Below are positions 26,836 to 36,900 of a stretch of 64,000 nucleotides of DNA, one piece after another. The stretch is taken from positions 1 through 64,000 of the forward strand of contig JABJGO010000082.1 of NCBI GenBank assembly GCA_018662225.1, written 5' to 3'. The notes below the pieces were generated by a model. It ran no database searches, was not told where the DNA came from, and saw only the letters and a list, made by a program, of their open reading frames with translations. The DNA is from Rhodospirillales bacterium (lineage in GTDB: Bacteria; Pseudomonadota; Alphaproteobacteria; Rhodospirillales; Casp-alpha2). Within the stretch, counting starts at the first letter, position 1; each line of letters starts with the position of its first letter. Position numbers and translations under genes: made by a program.

Positions 26836-27324
26836 TTACCGATCTTCGTCTGTATCAGTATCGGTTAGCCTGTTCGCATCGGACGTTTCTATAGCCTGTA
26901 GTAATGCCAGCCCGGACCCCATGCTGTTTTGAATATTATTATCGGCGACGAGATTTCCAGCGTTGTTGGTCTGTGGTCCGGCGTGGTCATCATTGATCGC
27001 TGAATTCGTCAGCATGGCCTGCTTGATCTTCTCGGCGATCATATCCTCAATCATGCCACGTTGCTCAGGCGACATTTCGGCCAGTTGCTCCTCGTTAAGG
27101 CCCATGGCTTCAAGGATTTTGGACCGAAGCTCCTCCATTCTCTTTGCATGGATTTCTTCTACATAGGCCATGAAGCCCTTCTCGCGAATCTCATCAATCA
27201 CGGAAGGTTCTTTATCTTCTTCCAATACCTTTGCGGAATTTTTTGAAGCCGTGGATGATGTGCCCGACGCGGGCTTGTTCGCCATGGCGAAGGCTAGATT
27301 TTGCTCTGGTGTGTCAATTTGCAT
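26836..27324 (-). CDS. Hypothetical acidic helical protein, 162 aa
   Basis: No known family recognised. The middle (about residues 45-100) is a strongly charged helical segment containing ILEAMGLNEEQLAEMSPEQR and a following MIEDMIAEKIKQA, a pattern I recall from other uncharacterised alphaproteobacterial proteins. The N- and C-terminal parts are low complexity, rich in Ser, Thr, Asn and Asp. No signal peptide or membrane span. It separates the synthase operon from glnT and is divergent from glnT. Probably a real gene; function unknown. Confidence 0.5.
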   Translation of the reverse strand: MQIDTPEQNLAFAMANKPASGTSSTASKNSAKVLEEDKEPSVIDEIREKGFMAYVEEIHAKRMEELRSKILEAMGLNEEQLAEMSPEQRGMIEDMIAEKIKQAMLTNSAINDDHAGPQTNNAGNLVADNNIQNSMGSGLALLQAIETSDANRLTDTDTDEDR

Positions 27325-27551
27325 GACGCTCTCCCTTCGGTTTTGCGCAATTTCCCCATAAAACAGGGGGCTTTTTTCTGTTTCTTGTATCTATCGACGC
27401 AATTATCGCGCCAACCGCAGATTCATGGCAAAAATCGCAGGATTTGGCTGGAAACAAGAGCTAAATTAGGGGTAATCTAAGGCAACTTTTTTCACTGTGC
27501 TGACTCATCACTTGAACTGATTTGCACGAATTTATAGAAGGAAAACTCTCC

Positions 27552-28859
27552 ATGGCCATTGATCTGGCGAAAGTCGCAAAAGATAAAAAAATTAAATACT
27601 TCCTGGTCAGTTTTGTTGATCTGTTTGGCGTACTGCGCTCCAAGTTGGTCCCGGCACGGGCCATCGGTGGCATGCAGAAAAATGGCGCCGGTTTTGCCGG
27701 TTTCGCAGCTTGGCTGGATTTGAATCCGGCGCACCCCGATATGTTTGCGATGCCTGATGCGGACAGTATGATCATTCTGCCGTGGCAGCGCGACGTGGCC
27801 TGGGTGGCCAGCGACCTGTACATGGACGGTAAGGCGCTTGCAGCATCACCCCGCGTCGCCCTGCGGGCCCAAATGGCAAAAGCCAAAAAGATGGGCTACA
27901 CCTTCAAGACCGGTGTGGAATGCGAATTCCACCTGATCAACGCGGACGGCTCAGATATCTACGACGAACGCGATACTCAGGAAAAGCCCTGTTACGATCA
28001 GAGCGCACTGATGCGCCGCTATGACGTGATCTCGGAAATCTGTGACGCCATGATCGAGCTCAAGTGGGGCGCCTACCAGAACGACCACGAAGATGCCAAT
28101 GGCCAGTGGGAAATGAACTGGGACTACGATGACGTTCTAAAAACTGCCGATCGTCATGTGTTCTTCAAATACATGACCAAAACCGTGGCCGAAAAGCATG
28201 GTATGCGCGCAACCTTTATGCCCAAGCCATTCATGAATCTGACCGGTAACGGCTGCCACATCAATGCGTCGTTGTGGGATAAAACCGGCAAGAAGAACAT
28301 GTTCCAGGATCCTAAAGGGGAGCTGGGTCTCAGCAAAGCTGCCTACAACTTCCTGGGCGGCGTGATCACCAATGTGGATCAGTTGTGCTCGATCTTTAAT
28401 CCGACCGTGAACAGCTACAAACGTATTAACGCGCCTCGTACCTCATCCGGCGCGACCTGGGCACCAAATACCATCACATACGGTGGCAACAATCGGACAC
28501 ACATGGTTCGCATCCCAGAAGCCAACCGGCTTGAGTTCCGGCTGGCGGATGGTGCCATGAACCCGTATCTGGCACCGGCTGGTTTGTTGGCCTGTGGTCT
28601 ACACGGTATCAAGAACAAGACCGATCCCGGCAAGCGTCTGGACATCGACATGTACGCAGATGGCCACAAGGTTAAGGGTGCCAAGAAACTGCCACTGAAC
28701 CTGCTGGATGCCTTGCGTCTGACAGATAAAAGCAAGACTGTACGCGAAGCCATGGGCGACGAACTGATTGATGCCTATGTGAAATTGCGGATGGAAGACT
28801 GGCAGCATTATTCATCATACCTCTCCCAGTGGGAGCGCGATCACACACTGGATTGCTAA
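27552..28859 (+). CDS. glnT: GlnT/GmaS-type glutamine synthetase
   Basis: ATP-dependent ligase joining glutamate to ammonia (GlnT) or methylamine (gamma-glutamylmethylamide synthetase, GmaS); the two are close homologues. The 435-aa protein has the glutamine synthetase core: VECEFHL, NDHEDANGQWEMNW, GNGCHINASLW, NSYKRINAPRT and RLEFRLADGAMNPY. The start at 27552 is chosen because AGAAGGA lies about 10 nt upstream and the family starts here; an in-frame ATG at 27522 has no such site. Clusters with the synthase-like genes at 21353-26769 in a way typical of mgs-gmaS or glx-glnT loci. A strong terminator follows. Confidence 0.85.
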   Translation: MAIDLAKVAKDKKIKYFLVSFVDLFGVLRSKLVPARAIGGMQKNGAGFAGFAAWLDLNPAHPDMFAMPDADSMIILPWQRDVAWVASDLYMDGKALAASPRVALRAQMAKAKKMGYTFKTGVECEFHLINADGSDIYDERDTQEKPCYDQSALMRRYDVISEICDAMIELKWGAYQNDHEDANGQWEMNWDYDDVLKTADRHVFFKYMTKTVAEKHGMRATFMPKPFMNLTGNGCHINASLWDKTGKKNMFQDPKGELGLSKAAYNFLGGVITNVDQLCSIFNPTVNSYKRINAPRTSSGATWAPNTITYGGNNRTHMVRIPEANRLEFRLADGAMNPYLAPAGLLACGLHGIKNKTDPGKRLDIDMYADGHKVKGAKKLPLNLLDALRLTDKSKTVREAMGDELIDAYVKLRMEDWQHYSSYLSQWERDHTLDC

Positions 28860-28882
28860 TCTTCCAGCGTCACGAGCGTTTT

Positions 28883-28921
28883 AAAATGGCTGAACCCTAT
28901 ATTGGGTTCGGCCATTTTTTT
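28883..28921 (+). terminator. Intrinsic terminator after glnT
   Basis: Arms 28883-28897 and 28904-28918 form a 15-bp stem with one G-T pair and a 6-nt loop, followed by T through 28921. It begins 24 bp after the glnT stop. Confidence 0.9.
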
Positions 28922-28976
28922 GTAGGTTCACAAGAGACATGCTAATGTTCGTCAACAAAGCTTCAGGGCATATACG

Positions 28977-29363
28977 CTAAATCGACAGCTCGGCGATAAC
29001 CTGTTCCAACCGTGCCTTTACCGTCATCGGGTCTTTATCTTTCGTGATGTAATCTTTTGCACCGCCAAGGATGCAGGATTCCACCACAGCCTGATTGCTG
29101 ACTGTCGTCATCATGACCACGTTTGCCGTGGCATCACGAGCGAGGATGGATTTCAGCGTGGAAACGCCGTCTTTTACCGGCATATCAATATCGAGCAGCA
29201 CCAGATCGGGTCGTGTTTCCTGAAAAAGGGTGAGGCCCAAGGCACCATTCTCTGCTTCACCCACAACCTCGACGCCAATGGCACCCAGAATCGCTTTAGC
29301 CATGGCGCGAATACTGGTCATATCATCGATGATGATGGCAGTTGTCTTTGGCCGATCGTTCAT
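28977..29363 (-). CDS. Single-domain CheY-like response regulator
   Basis: A 128-aa receiver domain with no output domain. The acidic pocket is IIDDMTS near residue 11, the phospho-acceptor Asp lies in LLDIDMPVKDG near residue 58, the switch Thr is in MMTTVSNQ, and the conserved Lys is in YITKD near residue 107. AGGA lies about 9 nt before the ATG. No kinase is adjacent; the orphan kinase at 19250 or an unlinked one could be its partner. Such proteins act in chemotaxis or phosphorelays. Confidence 0.9.
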   Translation of the reverse strand: MNDRPKTTAIIIDDMTSIRAMAKAILGAIGVEVVGEAENGALGLTLFQETRPDLVLLDIDMPVKDGVSTLKSILARDATANVVMMTTVSNQAVVESCILGGAKDYITKDKDPMTVKARLEQVIAELSI

Positions 29364-29485
29364 TCTGTGATCCTAATCTACTCTTACCCCTCAATACAAT
29401 TCTAAGGCTTTCATGAACCTGTTCAAGCGCTCTGGCCTAATATACCAGGCTTGGCGACGGGTGAGGCGTCGGCTATACCAACCCC

Positions 29486-30658
29486 ATGCAAACCCATGAT
29501 GTGATCATAATTGGCGGCGGGGCGGCGGGCCTTATGTGTGCCGCCGAAGCAACCAGACGCGGCCGCCGGGTTCTGGTGCTGGATCAGGCTGACAAGGTTG
29601 CACAAAAAATTCGCATTTCCGGCGGCGGGCGAGCGAACTTTACCAATCTGCATGCTACCTCGGCCAATTTTCTGTCGGACAATCCCCGGTTCTGTGTTTC
29701 GGCCCTGAAGCGCTACACCCAACACGATTTTATCGCGCTGGTTGAAAAACACGGCATCCCCTATCATGAAAAAAACCTGGGCCAGTTGTTCTGTGATGGT
29801 TCAGCCCAACAGATTATAGACATGTTGCTGGATGAGGCTCGAGGCACTGATATCCAAACCGCCACATGGATAAAGGATATTCAAAAATCTGATGACGGTT
29901 ATACAGTAGAAACCAACCAGGGCACCTATGTGGCAATGTCATTGGTGATCGCCACTGGTGGCCCATCAATACCGAAAATGGGATCCAGTAGTTTTGCCTA
30001 TGATGTGGCAAGACAGTTCGGGTTGAGGGTGGTTGATCCTCGCGCAGGTTTGGTGCCGCTTACTTTTGATTCTGAAATGCTGAGTAGCCTTGAGGGTTTG
30101 TCGGGCGTATCGGTGGATATCACCGTGAAATTGGCAAAGGCTGTTTTCAAGGAAGCGCTGTTGTTCACCCACCGGGGGCTCAGCGGACCCGCCATTCTCC
30201 AGATATCATCCTACTGGCAACCGGGCGATACCATCACAATTGACCTGCTGCCGGGTGTGGATGCATTTCAGTATCTGAAAGACGCCAAGGCAGACACGCC
30301 TAAAAAAGACACCCATACCGTGCTGTCGCAGGTGTTGCCTAAAAGCCTGGCAGGGCGGCTGACAGAACGATGTGAGTGCCGCAACCGCTTGGCCGAAACA
30401 CCGGACAAGTCCTTACGACGATTGGCCGATCATATCAACCTCTGGGCGGTCACACCCAATGGATCGGAAGGATACCGAACGGCCGAAGTCACGGTGGGCG
30501 GTGTGGATACCCGCGATCTGTCATCCAAAACAATGGAAGCCAATGACGTACCAGGGCTGCATTTCATCGGTGAAGCGGTGGACGTGACGGGCCATCTGGG
30601 CGGGTTCAATTTCCAGTGGGCGTGGTCATCGGGTCATGCATGCGGTCAGGTGGTCTAG
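29486..30658 (+). CDS. HI0933/YhiN-family flavoprotein
   Basis: A 390-aa FAD-dependent oxidoreductase-like protein. An N-terminal dinucleotide fold (VIIIGGGAAGLMCAAEA) is followed by KIRISGGGRANFTN, the HI0933 family hallmark, and near the C-terminus PGLHFIGEAVDVTGHLGG and NFQWAWSSG. Members are widespread, and their biochemical reaction is mostly unknown (rRNA-dihydrouridine-related chemistry has been proposed for relatives). Monocistronic, convergent with a PAS_5-like gene. Confidence 0.88.
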   Translation: MQTHDVIIIGGGAAGLMCAAEATRRGRRVLVLDQADKVAQKIRISGGGRANFTNLHATSANFLSDNPRFCVSALKRYTQHDFIALVEKHGIPYHEKNLGQLFCDGSAQQIIDMLLDEARGTDIQTATWIKDIQKSDDGYTVETNQGTYVAMSLVIATGGPSIPKMGSSSFAYDVARQFGLRVVDPRAGLVPLTFDSEMLSSLEGLSGVSVDITVKLAKAVFKEALLFTHRGLSGPAILQISSYWQPGDTITIDLLPGVDAFQYLKDAKADTPKKDTHTVLSQVLPKSLAGRLTERCECRNRLAETPDKSLRRLADHINLWAVTPNGSEGYRTAEVTVGGVDTRDLSSKTMEANDVPGLHFIGEAVDVTGHLGGFNFQWAWSSGHACGQVV

Positions 30659-30692
30659 GTAGGCTATGAGTATATCAGTTGGCTTGGGTGAT

Positions 30693-31220
30693 TTATTCAA
30701 ATTTTTCTCGGATTTTATCGCGATTTTCGCTATAACCCTCGACGCTCATCACCATATCGATGTTCACACCATCCGATGACAACGGCATACGAATAATGGC
30801 GTAAAATTTGGGTATGCCTAATTCCAATGGCACTTCGTTCAGAAAGCCTTTTGGCTGACCACCTCGGGCTGTAGCTTGATATTGCGCAAGGACTGTTTCT
30901 GCCAATGCCGGTGGTCTGAGTTCATGAATAGATTTATTGCTCAAGTCGAAATGATACATCTCGGTCAAGGCTGTACCCCAAAACCGATACGTAAAATCGG
31001 TATGATTAGGATTCGTGTTGACCACAGAAGCTCGTGGAATGACAGACGACTCCAGTTCCAGCATATCAATATCAGTCCACGCAGGCGCTATCCGACCAGC
31101 CTTGAGCCGTTGCCAGTACGCAAATACCTTTACCAATTCCGGATACGCCCGATCCATTGGATCAAACGCTACATACGATGCGCGCATTTTCCTACCCATA
31201 GCCGAATGCTTCTCGTCCAC
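30693..31220 (-). CDS. PAS_5-type domain protein (175 aa)
   Basis: Paralogue of the protein at 206-694, sharing FTYRFWGTALTEMYHFDL in the same place as FVYRLWG of the other, then KSIHELRPP and IRMPLSSDG. One PAS-like fold with no output domain, signal or membrane span. Its gene starts next to the uppP end and is convergent with the HI0933 gene. Alternative start at residue 8 (31199). Sensor without known partner. Confidence 0.65.
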   Translation of the reverse strand: MDEKHSAMGRKMRASYVAFDPMDRAYPELVKVFAYWQRLKAGRIAPAWTDIDMLELESSVIPRASVVNTNPNHTDFTYRFWGTALTEMYHFDLSNKSIHELRPPALAETVLAQYQATARGGQPKGFLNEVPLELGIPKFYAIIRMPLSSDGVNIDMVMSVEGYSENRDKIREKFE

Positions 31221-31334
31221 AACTATGCAGATAAGAAGTCACGCGACTCCCCCGAGCCACGACAGGTACCTTAATACGAAACTACGACGGTATTGCAAGC
31301 CCGTTTATGTCGATATGTAATAGTGTTCTTGGTT

Positions 31335-32141
31335 TTAGCCAATATAGCCATAGGCCAATGCCAGCAAGGCGCAGCCCAGTACCAAACGGTACAAAACAAA
31401 GGGTGCAAAGCTGGCCCGGCGCAACCACGCCATCATGATCAGGATCGCCACCAATGCGGTGCCAAAAGACATACCGGCAACAATCATCACATCACTGGTC
31501 AACTGGACATCACCGGACTGGTACAGCTCCAGCCCTTTGAGAACCCCCGCCCCGGCAATAGCCGGAATAGACAGCAACATGGAAAACCGCGCCGCATCTG
31601 GTCGTTCCAGGCCCAGTAGGCGCGCGGCCGACATGGTAATGCCCGCACGGCTGGTTCCAGGGATCAGGGCCAGGACCTGAAACACGCCAATGATCAAAGC
31701 ATCGGAAATACGGATATGGTCCATTCGGCGGACGGTCATACCGAGCCAGTCAGTCAGCCCCAGAAACAGCCCGAACCCGAGCATGGTCCAGCCAATAACG
31801 GCGATACTTCGAAATCCGCCCGGATAATACTGGTTCATGAAATACCCGGCGACGACCACCGGAATAGTACCGATAATAATATACAGCGCCATACGGGCAC
31901 GGCTATCGCGACGGCCACGCGATACATTATACAAACCAGCAAAAATTCCTGCGATATCGCCAATCAAATAAAGAAGGACGGCCCCAAGGGTGCCCACATG
32001 AACAGCCACATCCATGAGCAGGCCCTGATCTTCCCACCCGGTGAACACCGGCACCAACACAAGATGCCCGGATGAGCTAACCGGTAGGAATTCCGTGATC
32101 CCCTGCACCAATGCTAAAACAACCAAATGTAGAAGCGACAA
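31335..32141 (-). CDS. uppP: Undecaprenyl-diphosphate phosphatase
   Basis: Inner-membrane enzyme dephosphorylating undecaprenyl diphosphate for reuse as a cell-wall and glycan lipid carrier (BacA family; bacitracin resistance). The 268-aa protein has the two family motifs, QGITEFLPVSSSGHL near residue 14 and PGTSRAGITMSAARL near residue 160, and about eight membrane spans. Translation starts at TTG (32141): no suitable ATG exists and GGGGGAG sits about 9 nt upstream. Confidence 0.95.
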   Translation of the reverse strand: MSLLHLVVLALVQGITEFLPVSSSGHLVLVPVFTGWEDQGLLMDVAVHVGTLGAVLLYLIGDIAGIFAGLYNVSRGRRDSRARMALYIIIGTIPVVVAGYFMNQYYPGGFRSIAVIGWTMLGFGLFLGLTDWLGMTVRRMDHIRISDALIIGVFQVLALIPGTSRAGITMSAARLLGLERPDAARFSMLLSIPAIAGAGVLKGLELYQSGDVQLTSDVMIVAGMSFGTALVAILIMMAWLRRASFAPFVLYRLVLGCALLALAYGYIG

Positions 32142-32440
32142 TCAGCTTCTCCCCCAATATATTGCATCCATACATTATTTATATCATCGTGATTCCGCCT
32201 CGCCTACCATGTATTTAGTACCACATCAGTACTATACTGATGTCGAAGTTCGCTAATTCCTCAAATTCGTCGATGCACTGGAGGGAATACAGTGACGATG
32301 TAGTATTTTAAGACAGCAATGCTGTCTTTATTGTTGTTGTGTTCTCCTTGATTCCCGGCCATATATGTTGCCCGCCACCCTAGCGGTGGCCCAAAACAAA
32401 CGAGAATACCGACTGCGCTCCAGATCAAAGGGTTGGGTTA
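32142..32440 (+). promoter_or_regulatory. uppP-gltD intergenic region with leader hairpin
   Basis: 299 bp without a gene between divergent uppP and gltD. The only clear structure is the hairpin AAGACAGC-AAT-GCTGTCTT at 32310-32328, followed by TTATTGTTGTTG on the plus strand, 112 bp before gltD. It could be part of the gltD mRNA leader or a terminator for an unseen short transcript. No convincing promoter or sigma-54 site recognised. Confidence 0.4.
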
Positions 32441-33901
32441 ATGGCCGACAAGATGCAACGATTCGTGGATATCAACGCCCGGATGCCGGACAAACGGACT
32501 GCCGATGCGCGCCGTACTGATTTCGGCGAAATATACGATCCCTATACTCCGGCACGCGCCACGGAACAGTCATCGAGGTGCGAGCAATGCGGTATCCCGT
32601 ATTGCCAAATCCACTGCCCATTGCAGAACAACATTCCCGATTGGTTGCGCCTGGCCGCGGAAGACCGGTTGGAAGAGGCGTATGCCCTGGCACAAGCCAC
32701 CAACACCTTTCCCGAAATCTGTGGTCGAATTTGCCCGCAGGACCGCCTGTGTGAAGGCTCATGCGTCCTGGAACAGTCCCGCCACGGTAGCGTTACCATC
32801 GGCGCTGTTGAAAAGCACATTACCGACACCGCATGGGAACAGGGTTGGGTCAAAGGTCCTGCCCCTACCCAGGAACGCGCTGAGAGTATCGGTATCATTG
32901 GTGCCGGCCCCGGCGGTTTGGCGGCGGCCGATGCCCTCCGCACGGCGGGTTATCAGGTTCATGTTTATGACCGATATGACCGCGCGGGTGGATTGTTGAT
33001 CTACGGCATCCCGAACTTCAAGCTGGAAAAGGAAGTGGTCGAGCGTCGCACCCGTCTGCTGGCTGATAGCGGCGTTGTATTTCATCAAAATTTCGAAGTT
33101 GGCAAAAAGGGCAAACAGCATGCGACGTTGGCTGAGTTGCGCGAAAAACATGATGCGGTACTAATTGCGACCGGCGTCTACAAAGCCCGCGACCTGAATG
33201 CACCGGGCTCGGGCTTAGGCGGTATTCTGGCCGCAATGGATTACCTGACGGCCTCCAACAGGGCCGGACTAGGTGATCGTGTCGCCGGGTTGAAAGACGG
33301 CAGCCTCAACGCCGAAGGCAAGAACGTAGTGGTCATTGGCGGTGGTGATACGGCCATGGATTGCGTCCGCACCGCCGTGCGCCAGGGGGCAAAGTCCGTC
33401 AAATGTCTATACCGTCGTGACCGGGCGAATATGCCGGGCTCCATGCGCGAAGTATCCAACGCCGAAGAAGAAGGCGTGGAATTCGTGTGGTTAGCGGCAC
33501 CCGAAGCCTTCCTCGGCGATGACACAGTTTCTGGTGTTCGCACCCATATGATGCGTTTGGGCGCACCGGACGCGTCCGGCCGTCAAACACCCGAAATCAT
33601 TGACGGCTCGTCCTATACCATTGATGCGGATATGGTTATCACGGCGCTAGGCTTTGATCCGGAAGACCTGCCCACCCTGTTTGGCGAGCCCACATTACCG
33701 GTCACGGACTGGGGCACCATATCGGTGAATCCGGTATCGAAAATGAGCGCCCTGCCCGGTGTGTTTGCCGCTGGTGATATCGTGCGCGGCGCTTCACTGG
33801 TGGTTTGGGCCATTCGCGATGGCCGAGATGCCGCCGGAGCCATCCATCAATTTATCCAACGCAAGGATACCGCACCGGCACCTTCAGGAGACCTGCCATG
33901 A
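32441..33901 (+). CDS. gltD: Glutamate synthase (NADPH) small subunit
   Basis: Supplies electrons from NADPH through FAD and Fe-S clusters to GltB for glutamine-dependent glutamate synthesis. The 486-aa protein has the N-terminal cysteine clusters CEQCGIPYCQIHC and CGRICPQDRLCEGSC, FAD-binding IGIIGAGPGGLAAADALR near residue 148 and NADPH-binding VVVIGGGDTAMDCVR near 286. Its stop overlaps the gltB start (ATGA). Canonical length and domain order, unlike the fused 853-aa paralogue at 24208-26769. Confidence 0.96.
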   Translation: MADKMQRFVDINARMPDKRTADARRTDFGEIYDPYTPARATEQSSRCEQCGIPYCQIHCPLQNNIPDWLRLAAEDRLEEAYALAQATNTFPEICGRICPQDRLCEGSCVLEQSRHGSVTIGAVEKHITDTAWEQGWVKGPAPTQERAESIGIIGAGPGGLAAADALRTAGYQVHVYDRYDRAGGLLIYGIPNFKLEKEVVERRTRLLADSGVVFHQNFEVGKKGKQHATLAELREKHDAVLIATGVYKARDLNAPGSGLGGILAAMDYLTASNRAGLGDRVAGLKDGSLNAEGKNVVVIGGGDTAMDCVRTAVRQGAKSVKCLYRRDRANMPGSMREVSNAEEEGVEFVWLAAPEAFLGDDTVSGVRTHMMRLGAPDASGRQTPEIIDGSSYTIDADMVITALGFDPEDLPTLFGEPTLPVTDWGTISVNPVSKMSALPGVFAAGDIVRGASLVVWAIRDGRDAAGAIHQFIQRKDTAPAPSGDLP

Positions 33902-36900
33902 CGATCAAGGATCAAGGACAACAGTTCACCGACCAGTGGCAGGCCAATGCAGAATACTTAAGCGAACATGGCCTGTACCGCCCGGAAGATGAACACGATG
34001 CCTGTGGTGTTGGTATGGTCGTCGCCATTGACGGTAAACCACGCCGTGAGATTGTGGAAAAAGGTGTCGAGGCCCTGAAAAAAGTCTGGCACCGGGGCGC
34101 TGTGGATGCCGACGGAAAGACCGGTGATGGTGCCGGTATTCACGTGGAAATTCCACATGGATTTTTCAAGCAACACATTCGCGACACCGGACATGAGCCC
34201 GGTGACGGACACCTGGCGGCAGGTATGGTATTCCTGCCAAAAACCGATCTGGTTGCACAGGAAATGTGCCGAGCCATCGTGGAAACCGAAATCCTGAAGG
34301 CTGGATACAAGATTTATGGTTGGCGTCAGGTGCCGATCAACGCCAGCGTCATCGGCGAAAAAGCCAACGCCACCCGCCCCGAAATCGAACAGATTATGAT
34401 TGATGGTGGCACGGAAAAGGATGGCCCTGCGTTCGAAACGGACCTTTATGTCATTCGACGCCGGATTGAACGGCGGGTTTTGGACGAGCACAATACTGAA
34501 TTCTACATCTGTTCGCTCAGCGCCCGCTCCATCATCTACAAAGGCATGTTCCTGGCTGAGCAGCTAACCGATTTTTATCCTGATCTGCTGGATGAGCGAT
34601 TTGTCTCCAGCTTCGCTATTTATCACCAGCGCTATTCCACCAATACATTTCCCACATGGCGACTGGCACAGCCCTTCCGTATGCTGGCGCACAATGGTGA
34701 GATCAACACCGTTACCGGCAACATTCGGTGGATGAAAGCCCACGAGCCCAAGATGGAAAGCCCGGTCTTTGGTGATTCCATTGAAGATATCAAACCCGTC
34801 ATTCAATCCGGCAGCTCGAATTCTGCTGCATTGGATGCGGTGTACGAGGTCATGTGCCGGGCTGGACGGTCAGCGGCGGCCGTCAAAGCATTGCTGATCC
34901 CGGAATCCACCGGTCAGGACAAAACAATGACGGAAGCCCACCGGGATTTCTGTTCATATTGTTACACCGTCATGGAATCCTGGGATGGCCCCGCCGCCAT
35001 TTGTGCCACTGACGGGCGATGGGTCGTGGCCGGATTGGACCGAAATGGATTGCGCCCCATTCGCTATTGCGTGACGGAGGATGGCCTGCTGGTTCTGGGA
35101 TCAGAGACAGGCATGGTTGATCTGGACGAGACAACCATCATCGAAAAAGGTCGGTTGGGCCCCGGTGGCCTGATGGGTGTAGATTTGCAGGAAGGTGTTC
35201 TGTTTCGCGACAAAGAGCTGAAAGATCATTTGGCCAGCGCACAACCATTTGCTGAATGGACCAGTGGTATTCGAAGAATGGACAGCCTGACCGACCGGGC
35301 CGAAGACGGCACAACCAGTCGGTTGTTTAACGCCGATGAATTGCGCCGCCGTCAGCATGTGTTTGGCATGACCATGGAAGACGTGGAACTGATCCTACAC
35401 CCCATGGCCGAAGACGCGAAAGAGGCCATTGGCTCCATGGGCGACGATACCCCGTTGGCTGTTTTGTCAGACCAGTACCGTGGCCTGCACCAATTTTTCC
35501 GTCAGGCATTTAGCCAGGTTACCAACCCGCCGATCGACAGCTTGCGCGAACGATCCGTCATGTCGCTGAATACTCGGTTCGGCAATTTGAACAACATTTT
35601 GGCCGAAGAGGGCGAGCAATGCGAGACCCTGCAACTGGATAGCCCGGTTCTATCCAATGCTGCCTTTAATACCGTGCTTGGGTATCTTGGCGCGGGTGCC
35701 ATTGAAATAGATTGCACCTTCGATCCCGCCAGCGGCGCAGCTGGTATGCATGCGGCGCTGGACCGTATCCGTCAGGAAGCCGAAGACGCCGTACGCGGTG
35801 GCCGCACCCACTTGATCCTAAGCGATCTGGCGCTTAGTGCTAAACGCGCTCCGGTTCCCATGATTTTGGCAACCTCGGGCGTTCATACTCATCTCATTCA
35901 CAACAGCCTGCGCACCTTCACCTCGATCAATGTTCGTTCAGCCGAATGTCTTGATGTCCATTATTTTGCGGTTCTGGTTGGCGTTGGGGCGACCACGGTA
36001 AACGCCTATCTGGCCGAAGAAGCCATTGCCGATCGGCATTCACGCGGCCTGTTCGGTGACATGTCCATGACTGAATGCGTGAAGAACTTTGTCAGCGCCA
36101 CTGATCAGGGCCTACTGAAAATTATGTCCAAAATGGGCATTAGCGTGATTAGCGCCTATCGCGGCGGCTGCAATTTCGAAGCCGTGGGCCTGAGCCGTAC
36201 CCTGATGGCCGAGTTTTTCCCCGGCATGTCGTCACGTATTTCCGGCATCGGCCTGTCCGGTATCTGCGCCAAACTAACAGACCGCCACACAACAGCCTTT
36301 CAGCCGGATGTGGTGCCTCTGTCTGTGGGCGGGTTCTATCGCTATCGCGCGGGAAGCGAGCGACACGGACACGATGGCAAGCTCATCCATATCCTGCAAA
36401 GTGCGGTAACCAGAGAATCCTTTGGAACCTATAAGAAATACGCCGAAGGGGTGAACAGCCGGGATCCCATCTATTTGCGTGACCTGTTAGGTTTCCGCAA
36501 ACTGCACGATCCGATCCCGGTAGAAGACGTGCAATCCATTACCGAAATTCGAAAACGGTTGGTGTCGCCGGGCATCTCGCTGGGCGCGTTAAGCCCTGAG
36601 GCCCACGAAACCCTGTCCATTGCCATGAACCGCATTGGAGCAAAATCCGATTCTGGTGAGGGCGGTGAAGACCCTGACCGTTACAAGCCACGCGCCAATG
36701 GTGATAACGCATCCAGTGCGATCAAACAGGTTGCCTCGGGTCGCTTCGGTGTGACCGCCGAATACCTCAACAACTGTACCGAACTTGAAATCAAGATGGC
36801 ACAGGGCGCCAAACCCGGCGAAGGGGGCCAACTTCCCGGTCACAAGGTATCATTTCAGATCGCCAAGCTTCGCCATGCTACCGAAGGCGTTACCCTGATC

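Noticed and set aside
27481-27540. Sigma-54 promoter before glnT
   Set aside because: TTTGCAC is present near 27521, but there is no GG at the needed distance upstream.
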